DNA from: Roseimaritima sediminicola
GTDB lineage: Bacteria > Planctomycetota > Planctomycetia > Pirellulales > Pirellulaceae
Length of the DNA: 64,000 nucleotides
Assembly: GCF_009618275.1 (NCBI RefSeq)
Contig: NZ_WIAD01000001.1
Location: 372,001 to 436,000, forward strand
Direction: 5' to 3'
A program made the translations under genes and the position numbers. Under the pieces are notes generated by a model. It ran no database searches, was not told where the DNA came from, and saw only the letters and a list, made by a program, of their open reading frames with translations. This document shows positions 19,092-27,944 of this stretch, piece after piece (the first letter of the stretch is position 1; the number at the start of each line of letters is the position of its first letter).

Positions 19092-20987
19092 TTACTCGAC
19101 CAACACCACATCTTCGGCCGGTCGAAACAGGCTCTGCGGGGCGAGTGTCGTATCCCCGACGGTCAACACCCGTGCCGTCCCCGAGACGATCCGCAGGTCG
19201 TGCCGGGCGGCACCGGAAACCAGCGAGACATGCCCCCACGGCGCATACACCGTTCCCGACAAATCGCCTCCACCGACCAAGTGCTGCCCTTCCAGCAGGA
19301 TGGGCCGCCGGTCGCTGCGCTGTTGATAGATCAACATATCGCGATACGGACTATCTGGATCCTGCAATCCCGTCAATCGACCACCGGGCAGTAGCGGTGC
19401 AATGACGACGCTGGGCAACAGGTCCACGGCATGGGGCCGCGGTGGAGGCTCCGTGGACGCAGAACCAGCGGGCTCAGGCCCGAGCAATCCATCGTGCCCC
19501 GCCCGACCGTGGCCCGGGTCTTGGATGCAAAACAACACGCCCTCGGCGTGGACGGGTCCCAACAGACACAGCGACAGCCCGGTTGCCGGGTTTTTACCCC
19601 GGATCACATACACCCCCGGTTGCAGGACCGCGCCGCCTCCCGGTGCCAAGACGGTCAGCGAGTCGTAGACGCCGGGGTGCAAGGTGACCTGGGTCAAGCG
19701 GCGATGAAGCAGCGGCCGGACGGTGTCAAAAACCGGGCGCAGCAACACCGACAAAGCGCCGCTCAAGCGGTCCAGCAAGAGCTCGGCGGCCTTGGTGTCC
19801 ACGGCCACCGCGACGACGTCACCGGCGCGAACACCGCTGGTCGTCGGCGCGCTCAAATCCGCCAGGGGATCGGGCACGGGCAACTGATTGGCGCGCAACG
19901 GTGGATCTGCGGCCGGATCCAGGGGCCGATAATTGCGAGGATCGTCCACGCCGCCCACAACACGAATCTGCGGCGTGATTAACCGTGTCGTAGGGACCAG
20001 TGGCATACAGGCCACGGCCGCCGGCAGGGCGGGGCCGATGCCCGCCCGCTCGCCGCACTCATCCACTCCGCCCCAGCGGTTGTTCACATGCACGGCCCCT
20101 TCGACCGTCAAGCTGCCCAGACCTTCGATCTCCAGCCCGGCCGTCAGCGCGGGCAGGGCAATCGGTACACAGCGCGTCACCAGCAGATCCCAAGTTTCCG
20201 TGACGGTTTGCAGCAAACAGTCGGTCAACTGCTGTTGCAACAAGCCATCCAAAACGGCCGACAACAAGGGCAGGTGCTCGAGCACGCCCAGCAGATCGAG
20301 GGTTTCGCCGGCCGCGTCTAGGAACTCCGGATGCGTGGTGTTTTGTAACAGCGAAGTCCAGTCCGCGATCGACAGTGGTGCCGGCAACGGGTCCAGAACC
20401 ACCAGCGCCGCTCCGGGGCCCGAAGGGGCCACGCCTGCGACCGCTCGCGATCGCAACGACGAAGCGCGGTAACCGCTGAACATGCTCATCATGCTGGTTT
20501 GGTAGCGGGTTTCGCCCAGCACTTCGACATACCGGGAATCTCCCGCATAGCGTCCGCTTCGCGGTGGGCAAAAGGTTTCTACCACGACGCCGTCCATCCG
20601 CGGCAGACGCCCGAAGCTGCTGGCGGCCGTCGCGTTAACCCGCTGGGATTCGTTGGTGCGGATGTCCACCGCGGCGGCCAACGCGGCCGCATCGGTGACG
20701 TGTTGCTGGTCCATTTGTTGTGTCGTCATCATGCCGCCATCGAAGATCAATCCGATGATCGTCAACAGGGTCGGCAACAGCACCGCCAAGGTCACCAGCA
20801 CTTTGCCCTGCCGAGTCGCTCTTCTCCGCCGCGACGTCCCACGCTCCGGAATCGTTCGCGGCGCAGGAACGTCTCCGCACCGCGGTCTCGCCGCTCGATT
20901 ACCAAACCGAACGGAGCTGAAGCCGAGGACAGCCGCGGCAGGGGTAGCAAAGAATCTAAAAACGCGAGCGTCAGAATACGATTTCAT
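19092..20987 (-). CDS. tadG: TadG-like pilus-assembly/secreted protein
   Basis: 631 aa. A basic N-terminal stretch is followed by the Tad signature helix GKVLVTLAVLLPTLLTIIGL and then IFDGGMMTTQQMDQQHVTDA and AALAAAVDI, as in TadG/TadE proteins with a single N-terminal membrane helix. The remainder is a large exported region without a recognisable VWA MIDAS; it contains VTLHPGVYDSLTVLAPGGG and GVYVIRGKN segments typical of planctomycete TadG-like proteins. It is the last gene of the tad locus. ATG 20987 was chosen; the frame upstream to 21443 overlaps the tadE gene in another frame and is a shadow. Confidence 0.8.
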   Translation of the reverse strand: MKSYSDARVFRFFATPAAAVLGFSSVRFGNRAARPRCGDVPAPRTIPERGTSRRRRATRQGKVLVTLAVLLPTLLTIIGLIFDGGMMTTQQMDQQHVTDAAALAAAVDIRTNESQRVNATAASSFGRLPRMDGVVVETFCPPRSGRYAGDSRYVEVLGETRYQTSMMSMFSGYRASSLRSRAVAGVAPSGPGAALVVLDPLPAPLSIADWTSLLQNTTHPEFLDAAGETLDLLGVLEHLPLLSAVLDGLLQQQLTDCLLQTVTETWDLLVTRCVPIALPALTAGLEIEGLGSLTVEGAVHVNNRWGGVDECGERAGIGPALPAAVACMPLVPTTRLITPQIRVVGGVDDPRNYRPLDPAADPPLRANQLPVPDPLADLSAPTTSGVRAGDVVAVAVDTKAAELLLDRLSGALSVLLRPVFDTVRPLLHRRLTQVTLHPGVYDSLTVLAPGGGAVLQPGVYVIRGKNPATGLSLCLLGPVHAEGVLFCIQDPGHGRAGHDGLLGPEPAGSASTEPPPRPHAVDLLPSVVIAPLLPGGRLTGLQDPDSPYRDMLIYQQRSDRRPILLEGQHLVGGGDLSGTVYAPWGHVSLVSGAARHDLRIVSGTARVLTVGDTTLAPQSLFRPAEDVVLVE

Positions 20988-21064
20988 GGCAGTCCAGTAA
21001 GGCAACAGTCTTCGAGTAGCGGCGGTCGCTCGACCAACAACGATGGATCCCACAGGAAGGTGCC

Positions 21065-21535
21065 TCAATTGACGATGGACATGACGGTCGAGGCGTGCAG
21101 GTCCAGCGGCCCCCAGGGCAACAGTCCGGGCACAAGTGGCTGGTGCACGAAACGCAATTCCACACGAACACGGTCGCCGGGTTGATTCCCGTCGTCCGGC
21201 CAGTGGACCGAAACGTCGACCTGATCGGGAGCCATGGTGGGCAGGGTGGGCGGCAGCGCTCGCAGGACTTCGGAATCGGCCGCTGCGGTGGTCGTGATCG
21301 GCTGGGGGCCCCAACAGGCGGGGCCATCGTTGGCCAATGTGCCCCGCAGCATCACCTCCCGAGCGGTGCGTCGCGCCGCATCGGATAACGCATTGGAGCG
21401 CAGCGCCACGAGCCCCAGATCCATCATCGCCAGCAGAATCCACAGAAACAGCGGATACACCAGCGCCGCCTCGACCGCTACCGCCCCGTGACGCTTGTTT
21501 CTTTTGAGTTGGTGTCGGATGTTTTGCCCCAACAT
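21065..21535 (-). CDS. tadE: TadE-like minor pilin
   Basis: 156 aa. The pattern RHGAVAVEAALVYPLFLWIL followed by LAMMDLGLVALRSNALSDAA is the TadE signature: a prepilin-like segment cleaved by the TadV peptidase ahead of a hydrophobic helix, with the conserved Glu (VEAAL). It would be a pseudopilin-like component of the tight-adherence (Flp) pilus, sitting in the inner membrane. It lies 11 nt downstream of a second tadE-like gene and 77 nt upstream of tadG. Confidence 0.88.
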   Translation of the reverse strand: MLGQNIRHQLKRNKRHGAVAVEAALVYPLFLWILLAMMDLGLVALRSNALSDAARRTAREVMLRGTLANDGPACWGPQPITTTAAADSEVLRALPPTLPTMAPDQVDVSVHWPDDGNQPGDRVRVELRFVHQPLVPGLLPWGPLDLHASTVMSIVN

Positions 21536-21546
21536 TGCGTAGCTCC

Positions 21547-21984
21547 TTAGCGAAACTGCCGGAACTCTGCCCGGTAGTAAATCGGAATGGTTCTCGGAAT
21601 CGCGCCCCAGCTGATCACCGTTTCAAACGGCAACTCGACATCCACCGCCACGCACCGGTAGCCGGCGTCGTCGGTATAGCTGCTCGGAACGATCAACGCC
21701 TGACCGGGATCGACGGTCCCCAGGCAGTTCAACTCCTCCTCGGCGCAGGCTCGTACGCGGCGTTCCCAGTCGGCGTAGGTGTAATCGGTGAATTGCTTCA
21801 TCGCTCCTTGCTGTGCTGCCGCTCGGGCGGCATTGGCAACCACCGTACGATGCTGCATGACCCGGCTGAAATCACAGCACACCAGCACGCTCAGCACCAA
21901 CACCGGAAGTACCAATGCCAGCTCGGTCGCGACGGTGCCCCGGCGTGCAGGGCCATAGGGATCAAGGGGCGGGGACGATATCAT
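21547..21984 (-). CDS. tadE: TadE-like minor pilin
   Basis: 145 aa. It has the same signature as its neighbour: RRGTVATELALVLPVLVLSV followed by LVCCDFSRVMQHRTVVANAA. The Glu of ATELALV is conserved. The two proteins are only distantly similar after the helix, so this is a TadE/TadF-type pair rather than a recent duplication. ATG 21984 overlaps the 3' end of tadC by 23 bp, which fits translational coupling. A longer reading to 22050 lies wholly inside tadC and was rejected. Confidence 0.85.
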   Translation of the reverse strand: MISSPPLDPYGPARRGTVATELALVLPVLVLSVLVCCDFSRVMQHRTVVANAARAAAQQGAMKQFTDYTYADWERRVRACAEEELNCLGTVDPGQALIVPSSYTDDAGYRCVAVDVELPFETVISWGAIPRTIPIYYRAEFRQFR

Positions 21985-22960
21985 GGGATGCTGCCGTCGC
22001 TTCAGTGCGGGAGAAAGCTTCTTGAATCTTGAAAGCCGCGGGGCTGACAAGCACGATGAAAATGGCCGGGAAGATGAACAACAGGGTCGGCAGGAGGATT
22101 TTCACCGAAGCCTTTTGCGCGTTCTCTTCCGCAGCCTGTTCGCGCCCGATTCGGAGCATTTCCGCATGCCCTCGGAGCGCCTCGGAGATGTTGGTTCCGA
22201 ACCGTTGGCCTTCGCGAACCAGGGTGCTGAGCGTGCGGACCGCGTCGTCGTCACTGCGATCGGCAAACCGTCGCAGCGCGCGATCGATGGGAGCCCCTAG
22301 TTCGATATCGCGTTGCACTCGCGACAACTCGCCGGCAAACACCGGATGGATCAGACGCAGCTCATCGCCCACCCGCCGAATGCTCTCCTGCAGACTCAAC
22401 CCGGCGTCCAGGCAGACCACCACCAGATCGAGAAAATCGGGCAAGCCCTTTCGCAGGACCGCGCGGTAGCGGTCGACCCCGCGAGCCAGCCACAGTCCCG
22501 GAATCAGATACCCACCGCCGGCCGCAAACACGATGGCCAATCCGGCCACCGACCAACTGAGCAGCCCGCTGGCCGCGAGCACAGCCAGCGTCGTTGCGGG
22601 CAGGACCGTCAACAGCCCGCGGGCGATAACGAACCGGGTACCGGCCTGGGGATCATGAAGGCCGGCTTGGCTTAATCGGGCTCGCAAGTCGGCTCGGTCG
22701 CTGCGCATCCACGACCGGGTCGCACCGAGCGGCGCGGCTTCAGCGGACCATTCGGTGTCGCCATTCAATTCGACGTTTTCCGCGTACGCGCCCTCCTCCG
22801 CCGGTCGGGCCGCTTCGCCGCGCGCCAGCTGCTGCAGCCGACCGCGGACCTGGGTCCGATAGGGATCAAAGCTCCGCAGCAGCAGGTACATCGCCCCGCT
22901 GACCGCGACGAATACGATGGGCAACACGACCCACAGAGATTGAAAGTGTTCGCTATGCAT
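21962..22960 (-). CDS. tadC: Tad inner-membrane platform protein TadC (T2SS-F family)
   Basis: 332 aa. It has an N-terminal helix (LWVVLPIVFVAVSGAMYLLL), then two central helices, then the GspF-like helical domain (LPDFLDLVVVCLDAGLSLQE, SIRRVGDEL, LVREGQRFGTNISEALRGHA, REQAAEENAQKASVKILLPT) and a final helix (LLFIFPAIFIVLVSPA). This is the usual TadC arrangement. With TadB it forms the membrane base on which the ATPase drives Flp pilus assembly. It starts 3 nt after the tadB stop codon. Confidence 0.92.
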   Translation of the reverse strand: MHSEHFQSLWVVLPIVFVAVSGAMYLLLRSFDPYRTQVRGRLQQLARGEAARPAEEGAYAENVELNGDTEWSAEAAPLGATRSWMRSDRADLRARLSQAGLHDPQAGTRFVIARGLLTVLPATTLAVLAASGLLSWSVAGLAIVFAAGGGYLIPGLWLARGVDRYRAVLRKGLPDFLDLVVVCLDAGLSLQESIRRVGDELRLIHPVFAGELSRVQRDIELGAPIDRALRRFADRSDDDAVRTLSTLVREGQRFGTNISEALRGHAEMLRIGREQAAEENAQKASVKILLPTLLFIFPAIFIVLVSPAAFKIQEAFSRTEATAASHDIVPAP

Positions 22961-22963
22961 GGC

Positions 22964-23908
22964 TTAGTATTTAAAGTTGACGATGCGATGAATCCAAAAC
23001 GCGCCGATCGATTGGGAAGCGGCGGTGGCGAGCAACAATCCGGGCCGGTCCAGCAACAGCGCCGCGTAGTCGGGCGAGAAACCCCAGATCGCGAGGAAGG
23101 CCAGTACGGGCAACAGGATCAATACGGTCGCCTGCATGCGACCCTCGCCGGTCAGGGCACGGATGCGAGTCCTCATTCGCAAACGGGTCTGAACCAATCG
23201 CGCGAGGTTGTCCAGTAATTCCCCCAGGTCGCCGCCCGAGCGGTTTTGGACCAATAAAGCCACGACGAAAATCTGCAGCTCCATGACCTGCGTTCGATCG
23301 CCGAGTTTCCGCAGCGCTAACTCGCGGCTCATACCAAGGTCCTGTTGTTCGTAGCACAGCGCGAACTCCTCACGCGCCGGCGAAGCGTGGTCCTCGGCGA
23401 TGATTCGCAACGCCGCCGGAACGGTTTGTCCAGCCCGCACCGCACGGCTGATGATCTGAAACACCTCGGGCAACTGCTCTGTCAGCTTGCGTTGCCGCGC
23501 ATTGCGTTTGGCAAAAGCGATCGCCAAGGGAATTGATCCCGCCGGTCCCGCGATGAGGCCCGCCCACGGCCCCCAAACGCCCACCGCCAGCAGGCCAGCC
23601 AACAGGCCCGAAGCCAAACAGACCAGGACGAATGTCTTCGGCGACCAGGAGATGGCGGCGCGTTCCAGGAGGGTTTGCAGCCAAGTCCGAACCGCGGTCC
23701 GCAGGTCGATCCGGTGGCCGTCCTGGGCCGACAATTCTTTGAACAGCGACATCGCTTCGGCCGGCGGCTCGTTTTCGGCCAGCCAGGCCATTCGTTGTTG
23801 TACCGCCAAGCGATAGCCAAACAGGACTTGATGCGCCGCAGCGCAGACTCCAAACGTGGCAATGCTGGTCAGTACAAAGATGGCGACAAGGGTGATCTCG
23901 AGGGTCAT
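22964..23908 (-). CDS. tadB: Tad inner-membrane platform protein TadB (T2SS-F family)
   Basis: 314 aa with membrane helices at both ends of a GspF-like domain ([45 protein letters not shown] core). It is the partner of TadC. Its ATG overlaps the tadA stop codon (ATGA, 4 bp), a clear operon arrangement. Confidence 0.92.
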   Translation of the reverse strand: MTLEITLVAIFVLTSIATFGVCAAAHQVLFGYRLAVQQRMAWLAENEPPAEAMSLFKELSAQDGHRIDLRTAVRTWLQTLLERAAISWSPKTFVLVCLASGLLAGLLAVGVWGPWAGLIAGPAGSIPLAIAFAKRNARQRKLTEQLPEVFQIISRAVRAGQTVPAALRIIAEDHASPAREEFALCYEQQDLGMSRELALRKLGDRTQVMELQIFVVALLVQNRSGGDLGELLDNLARLVQTRLRMRTRIRALTGEGRMQATVLILLPVLAFLAIWGFSPDYAALLLDRPGLLLATAASQSIGAFWIHRIVNFKY

Positions 23909-25245
23909 CGTTGCGTCCCTCCTCGACCGATCCGCTCACATTTCAAGATCCGTTGCTGGAAGTAGGAACGCGGCATGGTGATCCCGGCGCGTTCCAACCG
24001 TCCGTAACAATTGGGGATCAAACCTTTGGCTTCGAAATGCCCCTGGACACGCCCTTCCAAACTGACGCCGGTTTGTCGATAGGCGAACAGATCGTGCATG
24101 TTGACGCGTTCGCCATGGAGTCCCGTGACCTCGGAGATCTGCGTGATCTTACGCTCGCCGTTGGCCAGCCGAGTCACTTGCACGACCAAGTGGACCGAAG
24201 CGGCGATCTGCCGGTGGATAAAGCTCAGCGGCAACTCCGGCGCCGCCATGTTAACCAGCATCTCAAGCCGGCTGAGCGCCTCGCGGGTGTCGTTGGCGTG
24301 GATCGTCGACATCCCGCCGTCGTGACCGGTATTCATGGCCTGCATCATGTCAAAGGCTTCCGGGCCCCGGCACTCGCCCACAATAATGCGGTCGGGTCGC
24401 ATCCGCAGGGCGTTGCGGATCAGGTCTCGCGAGGAGATCTCGCCCTTGCCGTCCAGGTTCGCGATCCGCGTCTCCATGCGTGCCACATGGGGCTGCTGCA
24501 AACGCAACTCGGCCGCGTCTTCGATGGTCGCAATCCGCTCGCGCTTGGATATGAAGCTGGATAACAGATTCAGTAAGGTCGTCTTGCCACTGCCGGTTCC
24601 GCCGGAGATCAGGATATTCATCCGAGCCCGCACACAAGCCGCCAGAAAGTCCAACATCACCGGATCCGCGGACTTGGCGGTAATGTAGTTTCGCACACTG
24701 ATCGGTCGGGCTGCCGATCGCCGGATCGATACCAAGGCGCCATCCAAGGCCAGCGGATGAATCACCGCATTCAGTCGGCTGCCATCCAACAGGCGAGCGT
24801 CGACCATGGGACTGGATTCGTCGATCCGGCGTCCGACCTGGCCAACGATTCGGCGAACGATATCGATCAAGTGATCGTTGTCGCGAAACTGAATGTCGGT
24901 CAACTCCAAGACCCCCCGCCGCTCCACGTACACACACTGCGGGCCGTTGATCAGAATGTCGGAGATCGTCGGATCCTGCATCAGCGGTTCCAGGGGGCCC
25001 AGACCCAGCGTTTCGTCGATCAATTCCTCGACCAAACGTTGCCGCTCCGCTTGGGAAAGCAGATCCGAGTTGTTGCGAGTCAGTGCTTCGGCTCCCCGTC
25101 GCAGCTCCTCGCGCAGCCGATCCCGATGCACCGAGCGGCTGACGGTCAGATCGATATCACTGATAAGCTTTTCATGGATCTCCGCCTTCAATTGTTGAAA
25201 GCGTTCTTCGGGTGTCGCCGCATCGATGATGGGTGGACGGATCAT
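23905..25245 (-). CDS. tadA: Tad secretion ATPase TadA/CpaF
   Basis: 446 aa. It is a hexameric GspE-type secretion ATPase. Walker A is [14 protein letters not shown], the Asp-box region is [15 protein letters not shown], and Walker B with its His box is [20 protein letters not shown] followed by [14 protein letters not shown]. The N-terminal domain has [20 protein letters not shown], standard for CpaF. ATP hydrolysis here would power Flp pilus extrusion. GAGGA lies about 9 nt before ATG 25245, and the tadZ stop is 52 nt upstream. Confidence 0.96.
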   Translation of the reverse strand: MIRPPIIDAATPEERFQQLKAEIHEKLISDIDLTVSRSVHRDRLREELRRGAEALTRNNSDLLSQAERQRLVEELIDETLGLGPLEPLMQDPTISDILINGPQCVYVERRGVLELTDIQFRDNDHLIDIVRRIVGQVGRRIDESSPMVDARLLDGSRLNAVIHPLALDGALVSIRRSAARPISVRNYITAKSADPVMLDFLAACVRARMNILISGGTGSGKTTLLNLLSSFISKRERIATIEDAAELRLQQPHVARMETRIANLDGKGEISSRDLIRNALRMRPDRIIVGECRGPEAFDMMQAMNTGHDGGMSTIHANDTREALSRLEMLVNMAAPELPLSFIHRQIAASVHLVVQVTRLANGERKITQISEVTGLHGERVNMHDLFAYRQTGVSLEGRVQGHFEAKGLIPNCYGRLERAGITMPRSYFQQRILKCERIGRGGTQR

Positions 25246-25297
25246 TTTGGTAGTCCTCGAGCGAAGGGGTGAAAGCCAAGGGAGTCAGACGCACCGG

Positions 25298-26530
25298 TCA
25301 GACGCCAGCCGGTAGAGCAGCCGCGGATTCGTTCTTTCTCCGTGACCAAAAGGATTGACACCACGCTCGCAACGCCTCGAGGTGCGATTCGGTGTCCGGG
25401 GCTTCGACCACCGGCAACAAAGATTGCAGCGGTGGTACCTGGCCGAGCAGGTTCTTCAGCGAGGCAGTGAACGGCGACTGAGGATATTCCTGGACCAGCG
25501 GATTGCCGACGTTCAGCGAAGCGGTGATCGCTTCGGCATCATCGGCGACACAGTGCATCGCCGGCAGATCCAGCAGTTTGCACACCGCGCGGACTGGCAA
25601 CTGACTGCAGTGCCCGGTCCGCATCGCGACCACCGACAGGTTGTTTTGCGCCAACTGATGGTCCGCCAGGTAACGCAGCACCTCTTTGACCCGGGCGATG
25701 GCGACGATGTCCAGTTGCGTCGTCAGCAGGACCGCGTCGCTGTACTTCAAGGCTCCCAGCTGCGCTGCATGGGCGACATCGTTTGCGTGAATCACGGTGC
25801 AGGGGGTTGTAGCCCGCATGTATTGCAGTACCTGTCGACACAGCGGAGCGCGTACCTGTTCCAGTGGACTGAACATCTTGGGACTGGCCAACAGGCGAAC
25901 GCCAGATCCGTGGCAGGCCAAGGCCTGTTTGATCATGGTTTCATCCAGTCCATCGCGTTGCGTTAGCAGGTCGTGCAGCGTGTGCGGCGGATCCAGTTTC
26001 AACATCGTCGCCAGATCGCCGCCGCGCAGATCCAGATCGACCAACCCGCAATCTTCGGTCGAGTGACAAATCAAAGCCGCGAGATTGGCCGCCAACAAAC
26101 TGGAATCGCAGGGGCTGCTGCTGGGAATGATCGTGACGATGCGTCCTTCGCTGCGGCGAACCGATTGCGAATTCACTCGACGAAACAATTGATGGATCTG
26201 TCGGGGAAGATCTTGCTGCCATGTCAACAGATCGCTGGCACCATGACGGAACAGTTCGACCAACCGGTCTTGCCGGTCGACGTCGGCAACGACGACCAGT
26301 TTCGCGGTGGTCGCTTGGTGAAGACGGTGAAGCTGTTGTAGTTCAGCAGCACCCACCGTGGCGACCGCTACGAAAACGACCCCATCGCACGGTTGATTGG
26401 GCAGCTGCGTATACGGAGCCCGCGCCAGATCGATCAGGTGATTGTCTGCGACGACGATTCCCAAATCCTGCAAACAGTCCTTCAGTCGTACGCCCAGCGT
26501 TCGCGTCTCGGCAGCTATCCAGGCTTCCAT
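25298..26530 (-). CDS. tadZ: TadZ/CpaE-like protein with degenerate P-loop
   Basis: 410 aa. An N-terminal receiver-like domain (about 1-115) precedes a MinD/ParA-like ATPase domain (about 130-390) that contains GLVDLDLRGGDLATMLKLDP, the usual CpaE Walker A' neighbourhood. The deviant P-loop expected around 133-150 reads IVTIIPSSSPCDSSLLAANL, with no GKT/GKS, so nucleotide binding is probably lost or strongly altered. TadZ localises the Tad machine to the cell pole. It is the first gene of the tad locus here. A GTG at 26566 with GGAG 6 nt upstream is an alternative start that adds 12 residues; ATG 26530 gives the family-like MEAWIAAETRT. Confidence 0.82.
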   Translation of the reverse strand: MEAWIAAETRTLGVRLKDCLQDLGIVVADNHLIDLARAPYTQLPNQPCDGVVFVAVATVGAAELQQLHRLHQATTAKLVVVADVDRQDRLVELFRHGASDLLTWQQDLPRQIHQLFRRVNSQSVRRSEGRIVTIIPSSSPCDSSLLAANLAALICHSTEDCGLVDLDLRGGDLATMLKLDPPHTLHDLLTQRDGLDETMIKQALACHGSGVRLLASPKMFSPLEQVRAPLCRQVLQYMRATTPCTVIHANDVAHAAQLGALKYSDAVLLTTQLDIVAIARVKEVLRYLADHQLAQNNLSVVAMRTGHCSQLPVRAVCKLLDLPAMHCVADDAEAITASLNVGNPLVQEYPQSPFTASLKNLLGQVPPLQSLLPVVEAPDTESHLEALRAWCQSFWSRRKNESAAALPAGV

Positions 26531-27078
26531 ACAGTTCTTGCCCTTTCGGTCTTGGATCGTTCCCACGTCGTTCTCCGAGGCTCCTGCGATCGGTTCGTGT
26601 TCTCACAGGGAACGTAGGGCACGGCCACACGTGGGCGTCAGAAAAGGACGACTTTTATCCGCCGGAAAAACCCTTACAGGGGAACGTCTACGCAGCGCCC
26701 CCTACGCAGCGCCCCCTAGGGGTTTCCCTCTCGATCGTCCTGCGGGGTGTCGCGTCCCAGGTCACAGCCAACGCCCCCGTGGCGACGCACTCGCGCAGCG
26801 GACGGATTGGCTCACACAAACCGAGGGGACACGCTTCGCGAAAGCCATTTCAAGAAACCGAAGGGGCGTCGCGGATCGGCTCAAGTGTGGACCGCATCGG
26901 GCGTAAAACCCGATACATAACGTCCCAATCTTGGCCGGCTAAGGGTTTTCTTTATGTCGCATCAGGAAGCCGGGACCGATGTACCCCATAGGGAGCACAA
27001 GTCACCGAGAGCTGTCTTCGAACGGGGTTTGGCATCCCCTAAAGCTCTCACCGCAACGCAAATTGAAGGGGCAACATC
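26531..27078. other. Divergent spacer between tad locus and FixJ-like regulator
   Basis: About 550 bp with no convincing gene. I looked for a small flp pilin gene (short ORF with a G/A-x4-E-Y prepilin motif) and found none. Visible features are a 13-bp direct duplication (TACGCAGCGCCCC at 26690-26702 and 26703-26715) and the small hairpin ATCGGG...CCCGAT at 26896-26914. The region must contain the promoters of both divergent units. Confidence 0.5.
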
Positions 27079-27726
27079 TTGAGTCAACCGATTGTTTATT
27101 TGCTCGACAGCGATCACCAATCGCGATCACGAACGACGCATTTGGTGCAAACCGCAGGCATCTGCATCCATGCCTTTGAGGATCCCGAAAGTCTGTTGGA
27201 AGAGTACGAAGCAGCGCGAGCCGGATGCCTGGTCGTCGATCACGATGCCATCGGGACGGAAGGAATTATCTTTCTGCAAGAGCGTTTACAGTCGGAGTAC
27301 TGTGCGCCGTTTATCTTGTTCGGCCGCCGACCGGGGGTTACGCAAATTCGCCGCGCCTTGCATCACGGCGCGGTCGACTTCCTGGAACGTCCCGTGACCG
27401 CCGGAGATCTGTTGCCACAGTTGCGACAGACCCTGAGCGAACACAAATCGCGACGCCAAGCGTTTCTACGGGAACGCCACATTCAGCAATGTTTCGAATC
27501 GTTGTCGAAGCGGGAACGCGAAGTCTTGAATCTGGTGCTAGCCGGTCAGCTGTCGAAACAGATTGCGGCAAAGCTTTCGATCAGCATCAAAACGGTCGAG
27601 GCGCATCGGGCCAACATCGTGCGGAAAATGCACGCCACTTCCTTCCTGCAGGTCGCGATCATGGTCGCCACCCGGCGGGATGTCACGGCGGACGACCGGG
27701 CCTCGCACGTCCTATTAGATGTATGA
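27079..27726 (+). CDS. FixJ-family response regulator with altered receiver
   Basis: 215 aa from TTG 27079, preceded by AAGGGG at a spacing of 7. The receiver domain (1-120) keeps the acidic pair (D10, D12) and the phosphoacceptor Asp54 (LVVDHDAIG). The switch Thr is Phe81 (FILFGRR), and the invariant Lys is Arg104 (FLERP where FixJ has IEKP). The C-terminal LuxR-type HTH (LSKREREVLNLVLAGQLSKQ and IAAKLSISIKTVEAHRANIV) is intact. It is divergent from the tad locus and is a natural candidate to control it. No histidine kinase is adjacent, and the changed switch residues suggest phosphorylation-independent or modified control. Confidence 0.9.
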   Translation: MSQPIVYLLDSDHQSRSRTTHLVQTAGICIHAFEDPESLLEEYEAARAGCLVVDHDAIGTEGIIFLQERLQSEYCAPFILFGRRPGVTQIRRALHHGAVDFLERPVTAGDLLPQLRQTLSEHKSRRQAFLRERHIQQCFESLSKREREVLNLVLAGQLSKQIAAKLSISIKTVEAHRANIVRKMHATSFLQVAIMVATRRDVTADDRASHVLLDV

Positions 27727-27788
27727 GTCATCTGTCGGCGATCGTCACCGCACCTGAAACGCATGTTTGAAAGCGTCTCTCAGGACCG

Positions 27789-27848
27789 CTTGCGAAGATC
27801 CTTCGCAAGTGCCGGCGCCGGTGAACCGCGCTACCGGAACGTTTTTTT
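27789..27848 (+). terminator. Possible terminator after the FixJ-like gene
   Basis: CTTGCGAAG (27789-27797) and CTTCGCAAG (27801-27809) form a perfect 9-bp stem with a 3-nt loop about 60 nt after the stop codon. A second stem CCGGT...ACCGG (27819-27838) is followed by AACGTTTTTTT. Either could end transcription of the regulator. Confidence 0.45.
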
Positions 27849-27944
27849 CTGCTTTCCCAGCGCGGCGGCCCACTCTCTCTGGAAGCCGGGGCATAATAGG
27901 CAGCCAACAACCGGCCGAACGCCCTAGTACAGGAGACTCGCATC

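Noticed and set aside
26221-26991. 256-codon plus-strand frame upstream of the FixJ-like gene, possible flp or regulator
   Set aside because: It overlaps the tadZ gene in antisense and has no prepilin motif or ribosome-binding site.
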